Below are positions 49,493 to 57,049 of a stretch of DNA of 64,000 bases, one piece after another. Each line of letters begins with the position of its first letter. Within the stretch, counting starts at the first letter, position 1. The notes beneath the pieces are model-generated. The model made no database searches and was not told the origin of the DNA. It was given only the letters and a program-made list of their open reading frames with translations. Both the position numbers and the translations under genes were made by a program. The stretch lies in the NCBI RefSeq assembly GCF_026343335.1, contig NZ_JAPELX010000001.1, forward strand, positions 3,224,001 through 3,288,000. The letters run 5' to 3'. The DNA comes from Streptomyces sp. NBC_00078 (lineage in GTDB: Bacteria; Actinomycetota; Actinomycetes; Streptomycetales; Streptomycetaceae).

Positions 49493-51751
49493 TCACAGAG
49501 GTCTGGGAGAGAGCCGGAAGTCGAGTGCCGTGCAGCGTCGCCCCGCCGACACCGTGCGCACCGCCTGGCCAATCGCCTTGCGGGAACCGACGAGGACGAC
49601 CAGCTTCTTGGCCCGGGTGACCGCCGTGTAGAGCAGGTTGCGCTGAAGCATCATCCAGGCGCTGGTGGTGACCGGGATCACCACGGCCGGATATTCACTT
49701 CCCTGCGAGCGGTGGATGGTCACCGCGTACGCGTGAGCCAGTTCGTCCAGTTCGTCGAATTCGTACACAACCTCCTCGTCCTCGTCGGTCAGCACCGTCA
49801 GGCGCTGGTCAACCGGGTCGAGCGAGGTGACAACGCCGACGGTGCCGTTGAAGACACCGTTCTTGCCCTTCTCGTAATTGTTGCGAATCTGGGTGACCTT
49901 GTCGCCGACACGGAAGACCCGGCCGCCGAACCGCTTCTCGGGCACGTCGGGGCGGCCGGGGGTGATGGCCTGCTGGAGCAGGCCGTTGAGGTTGCCGGCG
50001 CCGGCCGGGCCACGGTGCATGGGCGCGAGAACCTGGACGTCCCGGCGCGGGTCGAGGCCGAACTTGGCCGGAATCCGACGGGCCGCCACGTCCACGGTGA
50101 GCCGACCGGCCTCCTCCGTGTCGTCCTCGACGAAGAGGAAGAAGTCCTTCATGCCGTCGGTGACCGGCTGGTGCCCGGAGTTGATCCGGTGCGCGTTGGT
50201 GACCACGCCGGACTGCTGGGCCTGCCGGAACACGCGCGTGAGACGCACGGCGGGGATGGGACCGCCGTCGGCGAGGAGGTCGCGCAGGACCTCTCCCGCG
50301 CCGACGGACGGAAGCTGGTCGACGTCTCCGACGAAGAGGAGATGAGCGCCGGGCGGTACCGCTTTCACCAGCTTGTTGGCGAGCAGCAGGTCCAGCATGG
50401 AGGCCTCGTCGACCACGACCAGGTCGGCCTCCAGCGGCCGGTCCTTGTCGTAGGCCGCGTCGCCGCCGGGCTTCAGCTCCAGCAGGCGGTGGACGGTGGA
50501 GGCCTCGGCGCCGGTGAGCTCGGCCAGGCGCTTGGCCGCGCGGCCGGTCGGGGCCGCCAGGACCACCCTGGCCTTCCTGGCGCGGGCCAGCTCCACGATC
50601 GAACGGACCGTGAAGGACTTGCCGCAGCCGGGGCCGCCGGTCAGCACGGCGACCTTCTTGGTCAACGCGAGCTTGACCGCGGCCTCCTGCTCGGGCGCGA
50701 GGTCGGTGCCGGTGCGGGTCCTGAGCCAGCCGAGCGCCTTGTCCCAGGCCACGTCACGGAAGCCGGGCATCCGGTCCTCGTCCGTGCGCAGGAGGCGCAA
50801 CAGCTGGGCGGAGAGGGAGAGTTCGGCACGGTGGAAGGGCACGAGGTAGACGGCGGTGACGGGTGGGCCGCCGTCCGGACCGGGCACCTTCTCCCGTACG
50901 ACACCGGGGTCCTCGCCCTCCTCGGGCGGCTCGGCCAGCTCGGCGAGGCACTCGATGACGAGCCCGGTGTCGACCTGCAGCAGCTTCACCGCGTCCGCGA
51001 TCAGCCGCTCCTCCGGGAGATAGCAGTTGCCCTGGTCGGTGGCCTGCGACAGCGCGTACTGCAGGCCAGCCTTCACGCGCTCCGGGCTGTCGTGCGGGAT
51101 ACCGACGGACTGGGCGATCTTGTCGGCGGTGAGGAAGCCGATGCCCCAGACGTCGGACGCGAGCCGGTACGGCTGGTTCTTGACGACCGAGATCGAGGCG
51201 TCGCCGTACTTCTTGTAGATGCGCACGGCGATGGAGGTGGACACCTCGACGGTCTGGAGGAAGAGCATGACCTCCTTGATCGCCTTCTGCTCCTCCCAGG
51301 CCTCGGTGATCTTCTTGGTGCGCTTGGGGCCGAGACCGGGCACCTCGATGAGCCGCTTGGGCTCCTCCTCGATGATCTGCAGGGTGTCCAGACCGAAGTG
51401 CTGGGTGATGCGGTCGGCGAAGACGGGGCCGATGCCCTTGACCAGCCCCGAGCCGAGGTAGCGGCGGATGCCCTGGACGGTGGCCGGCAGCATGGTCGTG
51501 TAGTTCTCCACCGTGAACTGCTTGCCGTACTGCGGGTGGGACCCCCAGCGTCCCTCCATCCGCAGGGCCTCGCCGACCTGGGCGCCGAGCAGCGCGCCGA
51601 CGACCGTGAGGAGGTCGCCGGCGCCTCTGCCGGTGTCGACCCGGGCGACCGTGTAGCCGTTGTCCTCATTGGCGTACGTGATGCGCTCCAGCACGCCTTC
51701 GAGCACGGCGAGCTGCCGTTCACCCGTGGGGTTCCCCGCCTGTTGAGCCAT
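49493..51751 (-). CDS. RecD2-like ATP-dependent DNA helicase
   Basis: A 752-aa SF1B helicase of the RecD2 type, found without RecB or RecC. An OB-like N-terminal domain (~15-105) precedes helix-hairpin-helix segments (~105-200, KRLIEVPGLGPKRTKKI). The motor has Walker A VLTGGPGCGKSFTVRS (~380), APTGRAAKRLAELTG, Walker B LVVVDEASMLDL, GDVDQLPSVGAGEVLRDL, and the C-terminal motifs AYAVTIHRSQGSEYPAVVIP and NLLYTAVTRAKK. RecD2 unwinds DNA 5' to 3' and is thought to act in DNA repair. The ATG at 51751 is used. The 288 bp before citrate synthase contain no gene. Confidence 0.92.
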   Translation of the reverse strand: MAQQAGNPTGERQLAVLEGVLERITYANEDNGYTVARVDTGRGAGDLLTVVGALLGAQVGEALRMEGRWGSHPQYGKQFTVENYTTMLPATVQGIRRYLGSGLVKGIGPVFADRITQHFGLDTLQIIEEEPKRLIEVPGLGPKRTKKITEAWEEQKAIKEVMLFLQTVEVSTSIAVRIYKKYGDASISVVKNQPYRLASDVWGIGFLTADKIAQSVGIPHDSPERVKAGLQYALSQATDQGNCYLPEERLIADAVKLLQVDTGLVIECLAELAEPPEEGEDPGVVREKVPGPDGGPPVTAVYLVPFHRAELSLSAQLLRLLRTDEDRMPGFRDVAWDKALGWLRTRTGTDLAPEQEAAVKLALTKKVAVLTGGPGCGKSFTVRSIVELARARKARVVLAAPTGRAAKRLAELTGAEASTVHRLLELKPGGDAAYDKDRPLEADLVVVDEASMLDLLLANKLVKAVPPGAHLLFVGDVDQLPSVGAGEVLRDLLADGGPIPAVRLTRVFRQAQQSGVVTNAHRINSGHQPVTDGMKDFFLFVEDDTEEAGRLTVDVAARRIPAKFGLDPRRDVQVLAPMHRGPAGAGNLNGLLQQAITPGRPDVPEKRFGGRVFRVGDKVTQIRNNYEKGKNGVFNGTVGVVTSLDPVDQRLTVLTDEDEEVVYEFDELDELAHAYAVTIHRSQGSEYPAVVIPVTTSAWMMLQRNLLYTAVTRAKKLVVLVGSRKAIGQAVRTVSAGRRCTALDFRLSPRPL

Positions 51752-51825
51752 GATCCGACGGTACCGGCCAGGTGTGACAGTGGGAGGCTGCCACCGAGTG
51801 CTCGCCGTCGCTCAGCGGGCCGGGG

Positions 51826-52053
51826 TCACTCGTCCCGCGTGACGCGGGCGTGGTCGGTCACGACCCGGCGGAAGAGGTCATGACCCGTGCGGCCGGTATG
51901 CCGCAGGCACCAGTCCTGAGCCGTTTCCTGGTCTTCTTGCGGGCCGGACGTCTCGGCACAACCGAATCCCGCGCAGAACGCCTCGAAGGTGACTCCACCG
52001 TCCGGCACGTGCCGGATCGTGTGGGGCACGAAGCGCAGCACGGCGCGGCTCAT
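51826..52053 (-). CDS. Small protein, DUF7848-like
   Basis: A 75-aa protein with three or four Cys and several His (FCAGFGCAETSG, WCLRHTGRTGHDLFRRVVTD), resembling small Streptomyces proteins I recall as DUF7848, common in accessory regulatory clusters. The Cys/His arrangement could bind zinc. It is the last of three coupled small genes; its ATG overlaps the stop of the preceding gene (ATGA). Function unknown. Confidence 0.65.
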   Translation of the reverse strand: MSRAVLRFVPHTIRHVPDGGVTFEAFCAGFGCAETSGPQEDQETAQDWCLRHTGRTGHDLFRRVVTDHARVTRDE

Positions 52054-52382
52054 GCGGACACCTCATCGGACCGTGCGGGAACGTCGTCCTCGTCGGCGTC
52101 GGGCACCGGCATGCGCGCGCCCCGGCTCTCGGCGATCCGGTGCACGTCGCGCAGCGCCTCACTCATTCGCGCGAGCACGAAGCGGAGCTGATCCGGTGTG
52201 GCCTTGCGGTCGGCGAGCATGTCGGCCGCGTGGTCCAGGAGTTCGCCCGCCATGCCGAGCTGCACGCTCTCGATGTTGTCGGCAAGGCGGGAGAGGTAGC
52301 CGTTCCCGTCGCCATGGAGGAAGCACGGGTTGCCCTCCGGAGTCGACCACGGCAACAGGCGCGCCATCTGCGTCGTGCTCAT
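52050..52382 (-). CDS. Small hypothetical protein
   Basis: A 110-aa soluble, mostly helical acidic protein (LADNIESVQLGMAGELLDHA, LRFVLARMSEALRDVHRIAE) with no known motif. The ATG at 52382 overlaps the stop of the 52379 gene, and its stop overlaps the 51826 gene start, so three genes are translated as a chain. Such small helical proteins often accompany HTH regulators in streptomycetes, but no function can be assigned. Confidence 0.65.
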   Translation of the reverse strand: MSTTQMARLLPWSTPEGNPCFLHGDGNGYLSRLADNIESVQLGMAGELLDHAADMLADRKATPDQLRFVLARMSEALRDVHRIAESRGARMPVPDADEDDVPARSDEVSA

Positions 52383-52678
52383 CGGGCCGTCACCTCCACG
52401 CCGTGGATCACGCGTGGGCCGATGTCGACGCCGTGCACGGCCAGCCACAGGACGCGCCGCCGTGCCCGCTGTCGTCGTTCCTCCTGACGCCGCTCGTGCG
52501 CGACCAGGTACGGGCGCACCAGACCGATGTCCTCACCCCGCAGCGCGGGGACGCGAGGAAGGCGCACGGGCACGGTGTCCTGCCGGGCGGTGGACGGCTC
52601 GGGGGACCGGCGGCGCCCCGAAGCCGGTAGCAGGAGCCGCAACAGCGACTCGACGAAGCGGGCGATACCTTGGCTCAT
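52379..52678 (-). CDS. Small basic hypothetical protein, first of a three-gene unit
   Basis: A 99-aa Arg-rich protein (FVESLLRLLLPASGRRR, LPRVPALRGEDIGLVRPYLV, QRARRRVLWLAVHGVDIGPR). The pattern, including LRGEDxxLVRPYLxAHE and HGVDxGPRxIHGVEV, recurs in a small-protein family seen near HTH regulators in streptomycetes; its function is unknown. The ATG at 52678 gives MSQGIARF; an in-frame ATG at 52705 is possible. It is transcribed away from the divergent regulator, with nested palindromes in between. Confidence 0.65.
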   Translation of the reverse strand: MSQGIARFVESLLRLLLPASGRRRSPEPSTARQDTVPVRLPRVPALRGEDIGLVRPYLVAHERRQEERRQRARRRVLWLAVHGVDIGPRVIHGVEVTAR

Positions 52679-52800
52679 GTCGGCCTGCTTTCTCAGGTTG
52701 GCCATGCCCCCGGGCCGGTCGCACGGTCGCGGGGGTCTGTATGTCACTCACCCACCACACTTCCGCCTCTGATGGTGCGTTCCTACTTCGTTCCGTGACC

Positions 52801-52841
52801 GTTAGGCACGGAGTAGGCCTACCGTGCAAAGCGTGCCTAAC
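52801..52841. promoter_or_regulatory. Nested perfect palindromes between divergent small-gene unit and regulator
   Basis: GTTAGGCACG (52801-52810) and CGTGCCTAAC (52832-52841) are perfect inverted arms. Inside them GTAGGCCTAC (52813-52822) is itself a perfect palindrome flanked by CACGG and CGTG. The block is 17 bp before the regulator start, so it is the likely operator for the HTH protein and controls both directions. Confidence 0.75.
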
Positions 52842-52857
52842 GTCCCAGGGGGTAACC

Positions 52858-53613
52858 GTGAACGAACCGCTACGCCGTGCCATGCTCCAAGCCCGGATGA
52901 CAGACCGTCAGTTGGCTGAGAGGTGTGACGTCGACATCAAGACCATCGGCCGGTGGATCACCGAGGCGGGACGGGTCCCCCGCGCCCGTCACCGGTGGGC
53001 CGTCTGCGAAGCACTCGGAGAGGACGAGGCGGTGTTATGGCCAGCAGTTGCAAAGAAGGCGATCAAGGTCGGTCCGGACCGTGAGGTCGTTTCGGTCTAT
53101 CCCTACCGGTCAGGCTGTCCGGCCTCCCTGTGGCGCTCATTGATCACCAAGGCTGAGCAAGAGCTGACCTTCGCGGGTTACACCAACTACTTCCTATGGC
53201 TTGAACAGGCCCGATTCGGTACCGCGTTGCGGCGGAAAGCCGCCCAGGGATGCCGAGTTCGGTTTCTCCTCGGTGACCCTGACAGCGATCTCACGCGGTC
53301 GCGTGAGCAGGATGAAGACGTTGCGCTCACTCTGTCCACCCGTATCCGTGTGACGCTTGCCGAACTGGAGAAGATCAGAAGCCAGCCTCGCATCGACGCG
53401 AGGTACAGCGACGGACACGCCCACCTGTCCGTGTTCCGCTTCGATGACGACATGATCGTTACGCCCTTGCTTACGCACCGAGTTGGGCACGATGCCCCCA
53501 CGCTGCATCTGCGCCGTCACCAGGACGACGGCATGTTTGATCGCTTCGCGTCACACGTCGAGGAACTGTGGAACCGGGGCACTCCGGTATGGGAAAGGGA
53601 AGGCAATGGGTAG
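52858..53613 (+). CDS. HTH regulator with PLD-like C-terminal domain (DUF5919-like)
   Basis: A 251-aa protein. An XRE-like HTH (~5-55, RRAMLQARMTDRQLAERCDV, DIKTIGRWITEAGRVPRARH) is followed by a C-terminal domain (~75-245) with LWRSLITKAEQELTFAGYTN, RFGTALRRKAAQGCRVRFLL and HAHLSVFRFDDDMIVTPLLT. This domain resembles the DUF5919/phospholipase-D-like part of certain Streptomyces regulators; no full HxKxxxxD motif is seen, so it is more likely a sensor than an enzyme. The GTG at 52858 follows CAGGGGGTAA. Its stop overlaps the Nudix gene start by 8 bp. Confidence 0.8.
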   Translation: MNEPLRRAMLQARMTDRQLAERCDVDIKTIGRWITEAGRVPRARHRWAVCEALGEDEAVLWPAVAKKAIKVGPDREVVSVYPYRSGCPASLWRSLITKAEQELTFAGYTNYFLWLEQARFGTALRRKAAQGCRVRFLLGDPDSDLTRSREQDEDVALTLSTRIRVTLAELEKIRSQPRIDARYSDGHAHLSVFRFDDDMIVTPLLTHRVGHDAPTLHLRRHQDDGMFDRFASHVEELWNRGTPVWEREGNG

Positions 53614-54073
53614 GCGCGATTACGAGGACGACGCCAACGCCCCGGCAGCGAACAGCCTGGTTCCCGCCGCCTCCACCGTCGTCGTCGACGACTCCGGGCG
53701 CATCCTGCTCCAGCGCCGTCGCGACAACGGTATGTGGGCCCTTCCCGGAGGCGCCATGCATATCGGAGAGTCGCTGCCGGACTGCGCCATCCGGGAGACC
53801 CGCGAAGAGACCGGATTCGACGTCGAGATCGTCGGCATCGTCGGCACGTACACCAGCCCCCGTCATGTCTTTGCCTACGACGACGGCGAAGTGCGGCAGG
53901 AGTTCTCCGTCTGCTTCCTCGCGCGACCGGTGGCCGGGCACCTGGCAGTGTCCGAGGAATCCACGGATGTCCGCTGGTTCCAGCCCGCAGAAGTCGACTC
54001 GCTTCCGATGGTCCCCAGCATCCGCAAGCGCGTGAACGACTGGCGCGACGGCAACATGCCCGCAGCCCGGTAG
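53606..54073 (+). CDS. Nudix hydrolase
   Basis: A 155-aa MutT/Nudix protein. The Nudix box GGAMHIGESLPDCAIRETRE continuing into ETGF is complete and includes the metal-binding REXXEE core. It hydrolyses a nucleoside diphosphate linked to another group; the substrate is unknown. The ATG at 53606 overlaps the regulator stop by 8 bp, so both are co-translated. The pairing suggests that the regulator may sense the Nudix substrate or product; that is inference. Confidence 0.9.
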   Translation: MGRRDYEDDANAPAANSLVPAASTVVVDDSGRILLQRRRDNGMWALPGGAMHIGESLPDCAIRETREETGFDVEIVGIVGTYTSPRHVFAYDDGEVRQEFSVCFLARPVAGHLAVSEESTDVRWFQPAEVDSLPMVPSIRKRVNDWRDGNMPAAR

Positions 54074-54124
54074 CGGGAAGAGGCGGCAACCCGGCACACC
54101 CCTCCTGACCTGCACCGACTGCGA

Positions 54125-54391
54125 TTCCCCAGAGCGTACTTCCGCAAGTGGCTTGCGAGCTGCACCAACGCCGTACGGCACATCAAGGGGCCGGCAGCCC
54201 TGCGGGTGCGCTGGGCGTCTGGAGTACTGCGGATCGGGGCGCGGCCCCGGGATCCCGAACCGCAGCCGCCGCCGCGGTCGTTGGAGCAGCTTGCCGAGGC
54301 GGAAGAGGGCGGGGACTGGTGCTGGTGCGGGCCTGTTCCGACGTATGGGGCTGGCATCCGCTGTCGAGACACGGCAACCGGGGCAATACGT
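54125..54391 (+). pseudogene. ATP-binding (RsbW/HATPase-like) regulator, decayed C-terminal remnant
   Basis: Three frames together spell the end of a Streptomyces ATP-binding anti-sigma-like protein. From 54125: FPRAYFRKWLASCTNAVRHI, then ALRVRWASGVLRIGARPRD and LEQLAEAEEGG. In a second frame: RGLVLVRACSDVWGWHPLS. In a third frame: GQYVRC and a stop at about 54389-54391. At least two frameshifts and loss of the N-terminal half make it a pseudogene. Such genes often sit beside small HTH modules like the one just upstream. Confidence 0.6.
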
Positions 54392-54416
54392 GCGGTGCTA
54401 ACTCGCGGCGGCGTAG

Positions 54417-54728
54417 CTCGTTGATCAGCACGTCGACTCCTGCCTGGCCGACCCCCAGGCAAAGCAGATGTGGAGGGACCTGATGACGGCAATCCAGTAC
54501 TTCTGGCGACACCCGCTCGCGGAACAGGTACGCGAGGAAGGGCGGGAACAGGGCCGGGCCGAGGCCAAGGCCGAGATGGTTCTCCACATCCTGGAGTGGC
54601 GCGAGCTTCCCGTGCCCGATGCCGTGCGCGAGCGTATCCAGTCCTGCACGGATCTGAATCAGCTGGAGACCTGGGCGCAGCGGGCCATGCACGTCAAGGA
54701 ACCGGCGGAGATGTTCGCCACGGAGTGA
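54417..54728 (+). pseudogene. C-terminal remnant of a Gln/Glu-rich, Rpn/PD-(D/E)XK-like protein
   Basis: The frame is open from 54417; an ATG at 54483 could start an 81-aa product. The sequence has a coiled, charged stretch (EQVREEGREQGRAEAKAEMV) and ends VRERIQSCTDLNQLETWAQR AMHV-like text, which resembles the tails of Streptomyces proteins with Rpn-like nuclease N-termini, as I recall them. The nuclease half is missing, so it is probably a remnant. If expressed it would be a small helical protein. Confidence 0.5.
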
Positions 54729-54829
54729 GCGGGGCCGGGGGGTAAAACCGCAGGAGAGCAGCGCGGTGCCGTAAGCGCCAGATCCGGCCCCCCTTCCGCT
54801 TTCCGTGAGGCCCGGGATACCTCTGGAGC

Positions 54830-55729
54830 ATGAGCGAAGTCATGGGAGCCGAACTGCCCACGCCCGCCTGGCACATCGACGGGCGCTGCACCAACTGCGA
54901 TGTCGCCCGGCAGCTCGCCCCGGGGCTGATCGGTGAGGCCGACGGCCGTTCGGTCATCCTCCGCGAGCCGCAAGGCCCGGACGAGACAGGGCAGTTGTAC
55001 GCCGCCGCGCACGCCTGCCCCACTCGGGCCGTCCGTCCGCCGACCGGACAGCTGGAGGCGGACCGGGACCCCTTCCCGCTGGCCCTCGACGACACCGTGC
55101 GGTTGTGCGGGCACAACTCCCGGCACACGGCGGGGGCCAACTCCTACCTGCTGCACCGCCCCGACGGCACCACGATGATGGTCGACACCCCGCGCTGGAG
55201 CCCGGCGCTGGCGGCCCGCCACGAGGCGCTGGCCCCCGTCACCGACGTCCTGCTCACCCACCGCGACCATGCCGCACACGGCCGCCGTTACGCCGACCGC
55301 TTCGGCGCCCGGCTCTGGATCCACGAGGGCGATCTCGACGCCGCCCCGGACGCCGACCGCGTGCTCCGCGGCACCGACCCGACGGTGATCTCCGACGGTG
55401 TGATCGCCTTCCCCCTGCCCGGCCACACCCGAGGCAGCGTGCTCTACGTGGCCGACGAGCGGTACTGCTTCAGCGGCGACAGCTTCTACTGGTCCCGTAC
55501 GACGGCGGACATCGAGGTGGTCGACAGCGTCACCTGGTACTCGATCGAAGCACTCGCCGACTCCCTGACCCGGACCGTCGACCGACTGCGTTTCGAGTGG
55601 CTGCTGCCGGGCCACGGAGACCGGCGAAAGCTCCCCGGTGACGAGATGGCCCGGCGCATGCGCGAGCTGGCGTCCCGTACCCGTCGGCTTCGGCCCCGGC
55701 CGGTGGACTTCAGCGCGGTGCGCTGGTGA
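54830..55729 (+). CDS. MBL-fold metallohydrolase with ferredoxin-like N-terminus
   Basis: A 299-aa protein. Residues ~15-75 look like a 4Fe-4S ferredoxin domain (DGRCTNCDVARQLAPG, AAHACPTRAV), though with fewer Cys than a normal cluster. Residues ~85-250 are a metallo-beta-lactamase fold: ANSYLLHRPDGTTMMVDTPR, the metal motif LLTHRDHAAHGRRYADRFG (HxDHxxH-like), LPGHTRGSVLYV, CFSGDSFYW and LLPGHGDRR. The fold is used by many hydrolases and redox enzymes; the reaction is unknown. The ATG at 54830 is used, with 54842 as a possible alternative. It is a single gene. Confidence 0.85.
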   Translation: MSEVMGAELPTPAWHIDGRCTNCDVARQLAPGLIGEADGRSVILREPQGPDETGQLYAAAHACPTRAVRPPTGQLEADRDPFPLALDDTVRLCGHNSRHTAGANSYLLHRPDGTTMMVDTPRWSPALAARHEALAPVTDVLLTHRDHAAHGRRYADRFGARLWIHEGDLDAAPDADRVLRGTDPTVISDGVIAFPLPGHTRGSVLYVADERYCFSGDSFYWSRTTADIEVVDSVTWYSIEALADSLTRTVDRLRFEWLLPGHGDRRKLPGDEMARRMRELASRTRRLRPRPVDFSAVRW

Positions 55730-55947
55730 GGCGTCGTTCTCGTCCTTGCGGAAACTCCGGCTCGTCCTTGCGGAAACTCCGGCGCCCTCGCGGGCCGCTG
55801 ACCATCCGCGCTGCCATGTGACCGCGGACCTCAGCGACCACGGCGGCCACGGCGGCCATTGATACGCCGACCCCTGATCGACGCCGCCCCCTCATCACGA
55901 TCGCAGTCACGATCACGATCTGGTCTCGGGGGCTTGCGCAACATACT

Positions 55948-55993
55948 TGTAATCGATTCCAATCCTCCGTACACGTCGATGTAATCGATTCCA
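55948..55993. promoter_or_regulatory. Duplicated LacI-type operator before the ribose operon
   Basis: TGTAATCGATTCCA occurs at 55948-55961 and again at 55980-55993, 32 bp (about three helical turns) apart. The core AATCGATT is palindromic, as LacI-family sites are. The second copy lies 18 bp before the LacI start, so the regulator probably represses its own operon. Confidence 0.8.
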
Positions 55994-56011
55994 CGAGGAG
56001 GTGGAGCGGCG

Positions 56012-57049
56012 ATGGCGAGCATCAAGGACGTCGCTGCCGAGGCGGGGGTCTCCGTCGCCACGGTGTCGCGCGTCCTGAACGACCATCCGTCGGTCAGCGC
56101 GGACGCACGCACGCGCGTACTGGCCGCCGTCGAGGCGCTGGGCTACCGCCCGAACGCCGTCGCCCGTTCCCTGCGCACCGACCAGACCCACACCCTCGGC
56201 CTGGTCATCAGCGACGTGATGAACCCGTACTTCACCGAGCTGGCCCGCTCCGTCGAGGAGGAGGCCCGCGCGCTCGGCTACAGCGTCATCATCGGGAACG
56301 CCGACGAGCGGCCCGACCTTCAGGACCACCACGTACGGAACCTGCTGGACCGCCGTATCGACGGACTGCTGGTCTCCCCCACCGACGGCAGCTCGCCGCT
56401 GATGCTGGACGCGGCGCGCGCGGGGACGCCCATGGTGTTCGTCGACCGGTGGATCCCGGGCGTCGACGTGCCGGTGGTGCGGGCGGACGGGCAGGCCGCC
56501 GTACGGGACCTCGTCGCGCATCTGCACGGGCTGGGGCATCGCAGGCTCGCGATCATCGCGGGGCCCGCCGCCACCACGACCGGGCGGGAGCGTGTGGAGG
56601 CCTTCCGGGACGCGCTCGCCGCGTACGGACTCGGACTCCCCGACGCCTACATCGGGCAGGGCGACTTCCAGGCCGAGAGCGGGCGGCGGGTCACCGAGGG
56701 GTTCCTGGACCTTCCGCAGCCGCCCGAGGTCGTGTTCGCCGCCGACAACCTGATGGCGCTGGGCGCCCTGGACGCCGTACGCGCGCGTGGGTTGTCCGTT
56801 CCGGAGGATCTCGCGCTCGCCGCGTTCGACGACATCCCGTGGTTCGTGCACACCGATCCGCCGATCACCGCGATCGCCCAGCCCACCGGCGAGCTGGGCA
56901 GGGCCGCCGTACGGGCCCTGGTCGACCGCATCGAGGGACGGACCCCGCAGTCCGTCACCCTCCCCGCCCGTCTCGTCGTACGCCGCTCGTGCGGCGAGCC
57001 ACCGGCCTCCGCACAGCCGTCCCCCGCAACGAACAGGAGCCAGTCGTGA
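56012..57049 (+). CDS. LacI-family repressor of the ribose operon
   Basis: A 345-aa LacI/GalR regulator. The HTH is MASIKDVAAEAGVSVATVSR followed by VLNDHPSVSADARTRV and the hinge helix YRPNAVARSLRT. The C-terminal domain is a periplasmic-binding-protein-like sensor (LGLVISDVMNPYFTELARSV, RRIDGLLVSPTDGS, FDDIPWFVHTDPPITAIAQP). It is the first gene of the rbs operon; its stop overlaps the rbsA start (GTGA), so repressor and transporter are co-made. Ribose or a derivative is the likely inducer. Confidence 0.92.
   Translation: MASIKDVAAEAGVSVATVSRVLNDHPSVSADARTRVLAAVEALGYRPNAVARSLRTDQTHTLGLVISDVMNPYFTELARSVEEEARALGYSVIIGNADERPDLQDHHVRNLLDRRIDGLLVSPTDGSSPLMLDAARAGTPMVFVDRWIPGVDVPVVRADGQAAVRDLVAHLHGLGHRRLAIIAGPAATTTGRERVEAFRDALAAYGLGLPDAYIGQGDFQAESGRRVTEGFLDLPQPPEVVFAADNLMALGALDAVRARGLSVPEDLALAAFDDIPWFVHTDPPITAIAQPTGELGRAAVRALVDRIEGRTPQSVTLPARLVVRRSCGEPPASAQPSPATNRSQS

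Noticed and set aside
49283..51883. 866-codon open frame on the plus strand
   Set aside because: It is antisense to the RecD2-like helicase, whose motor motifs are all present on the other strand.
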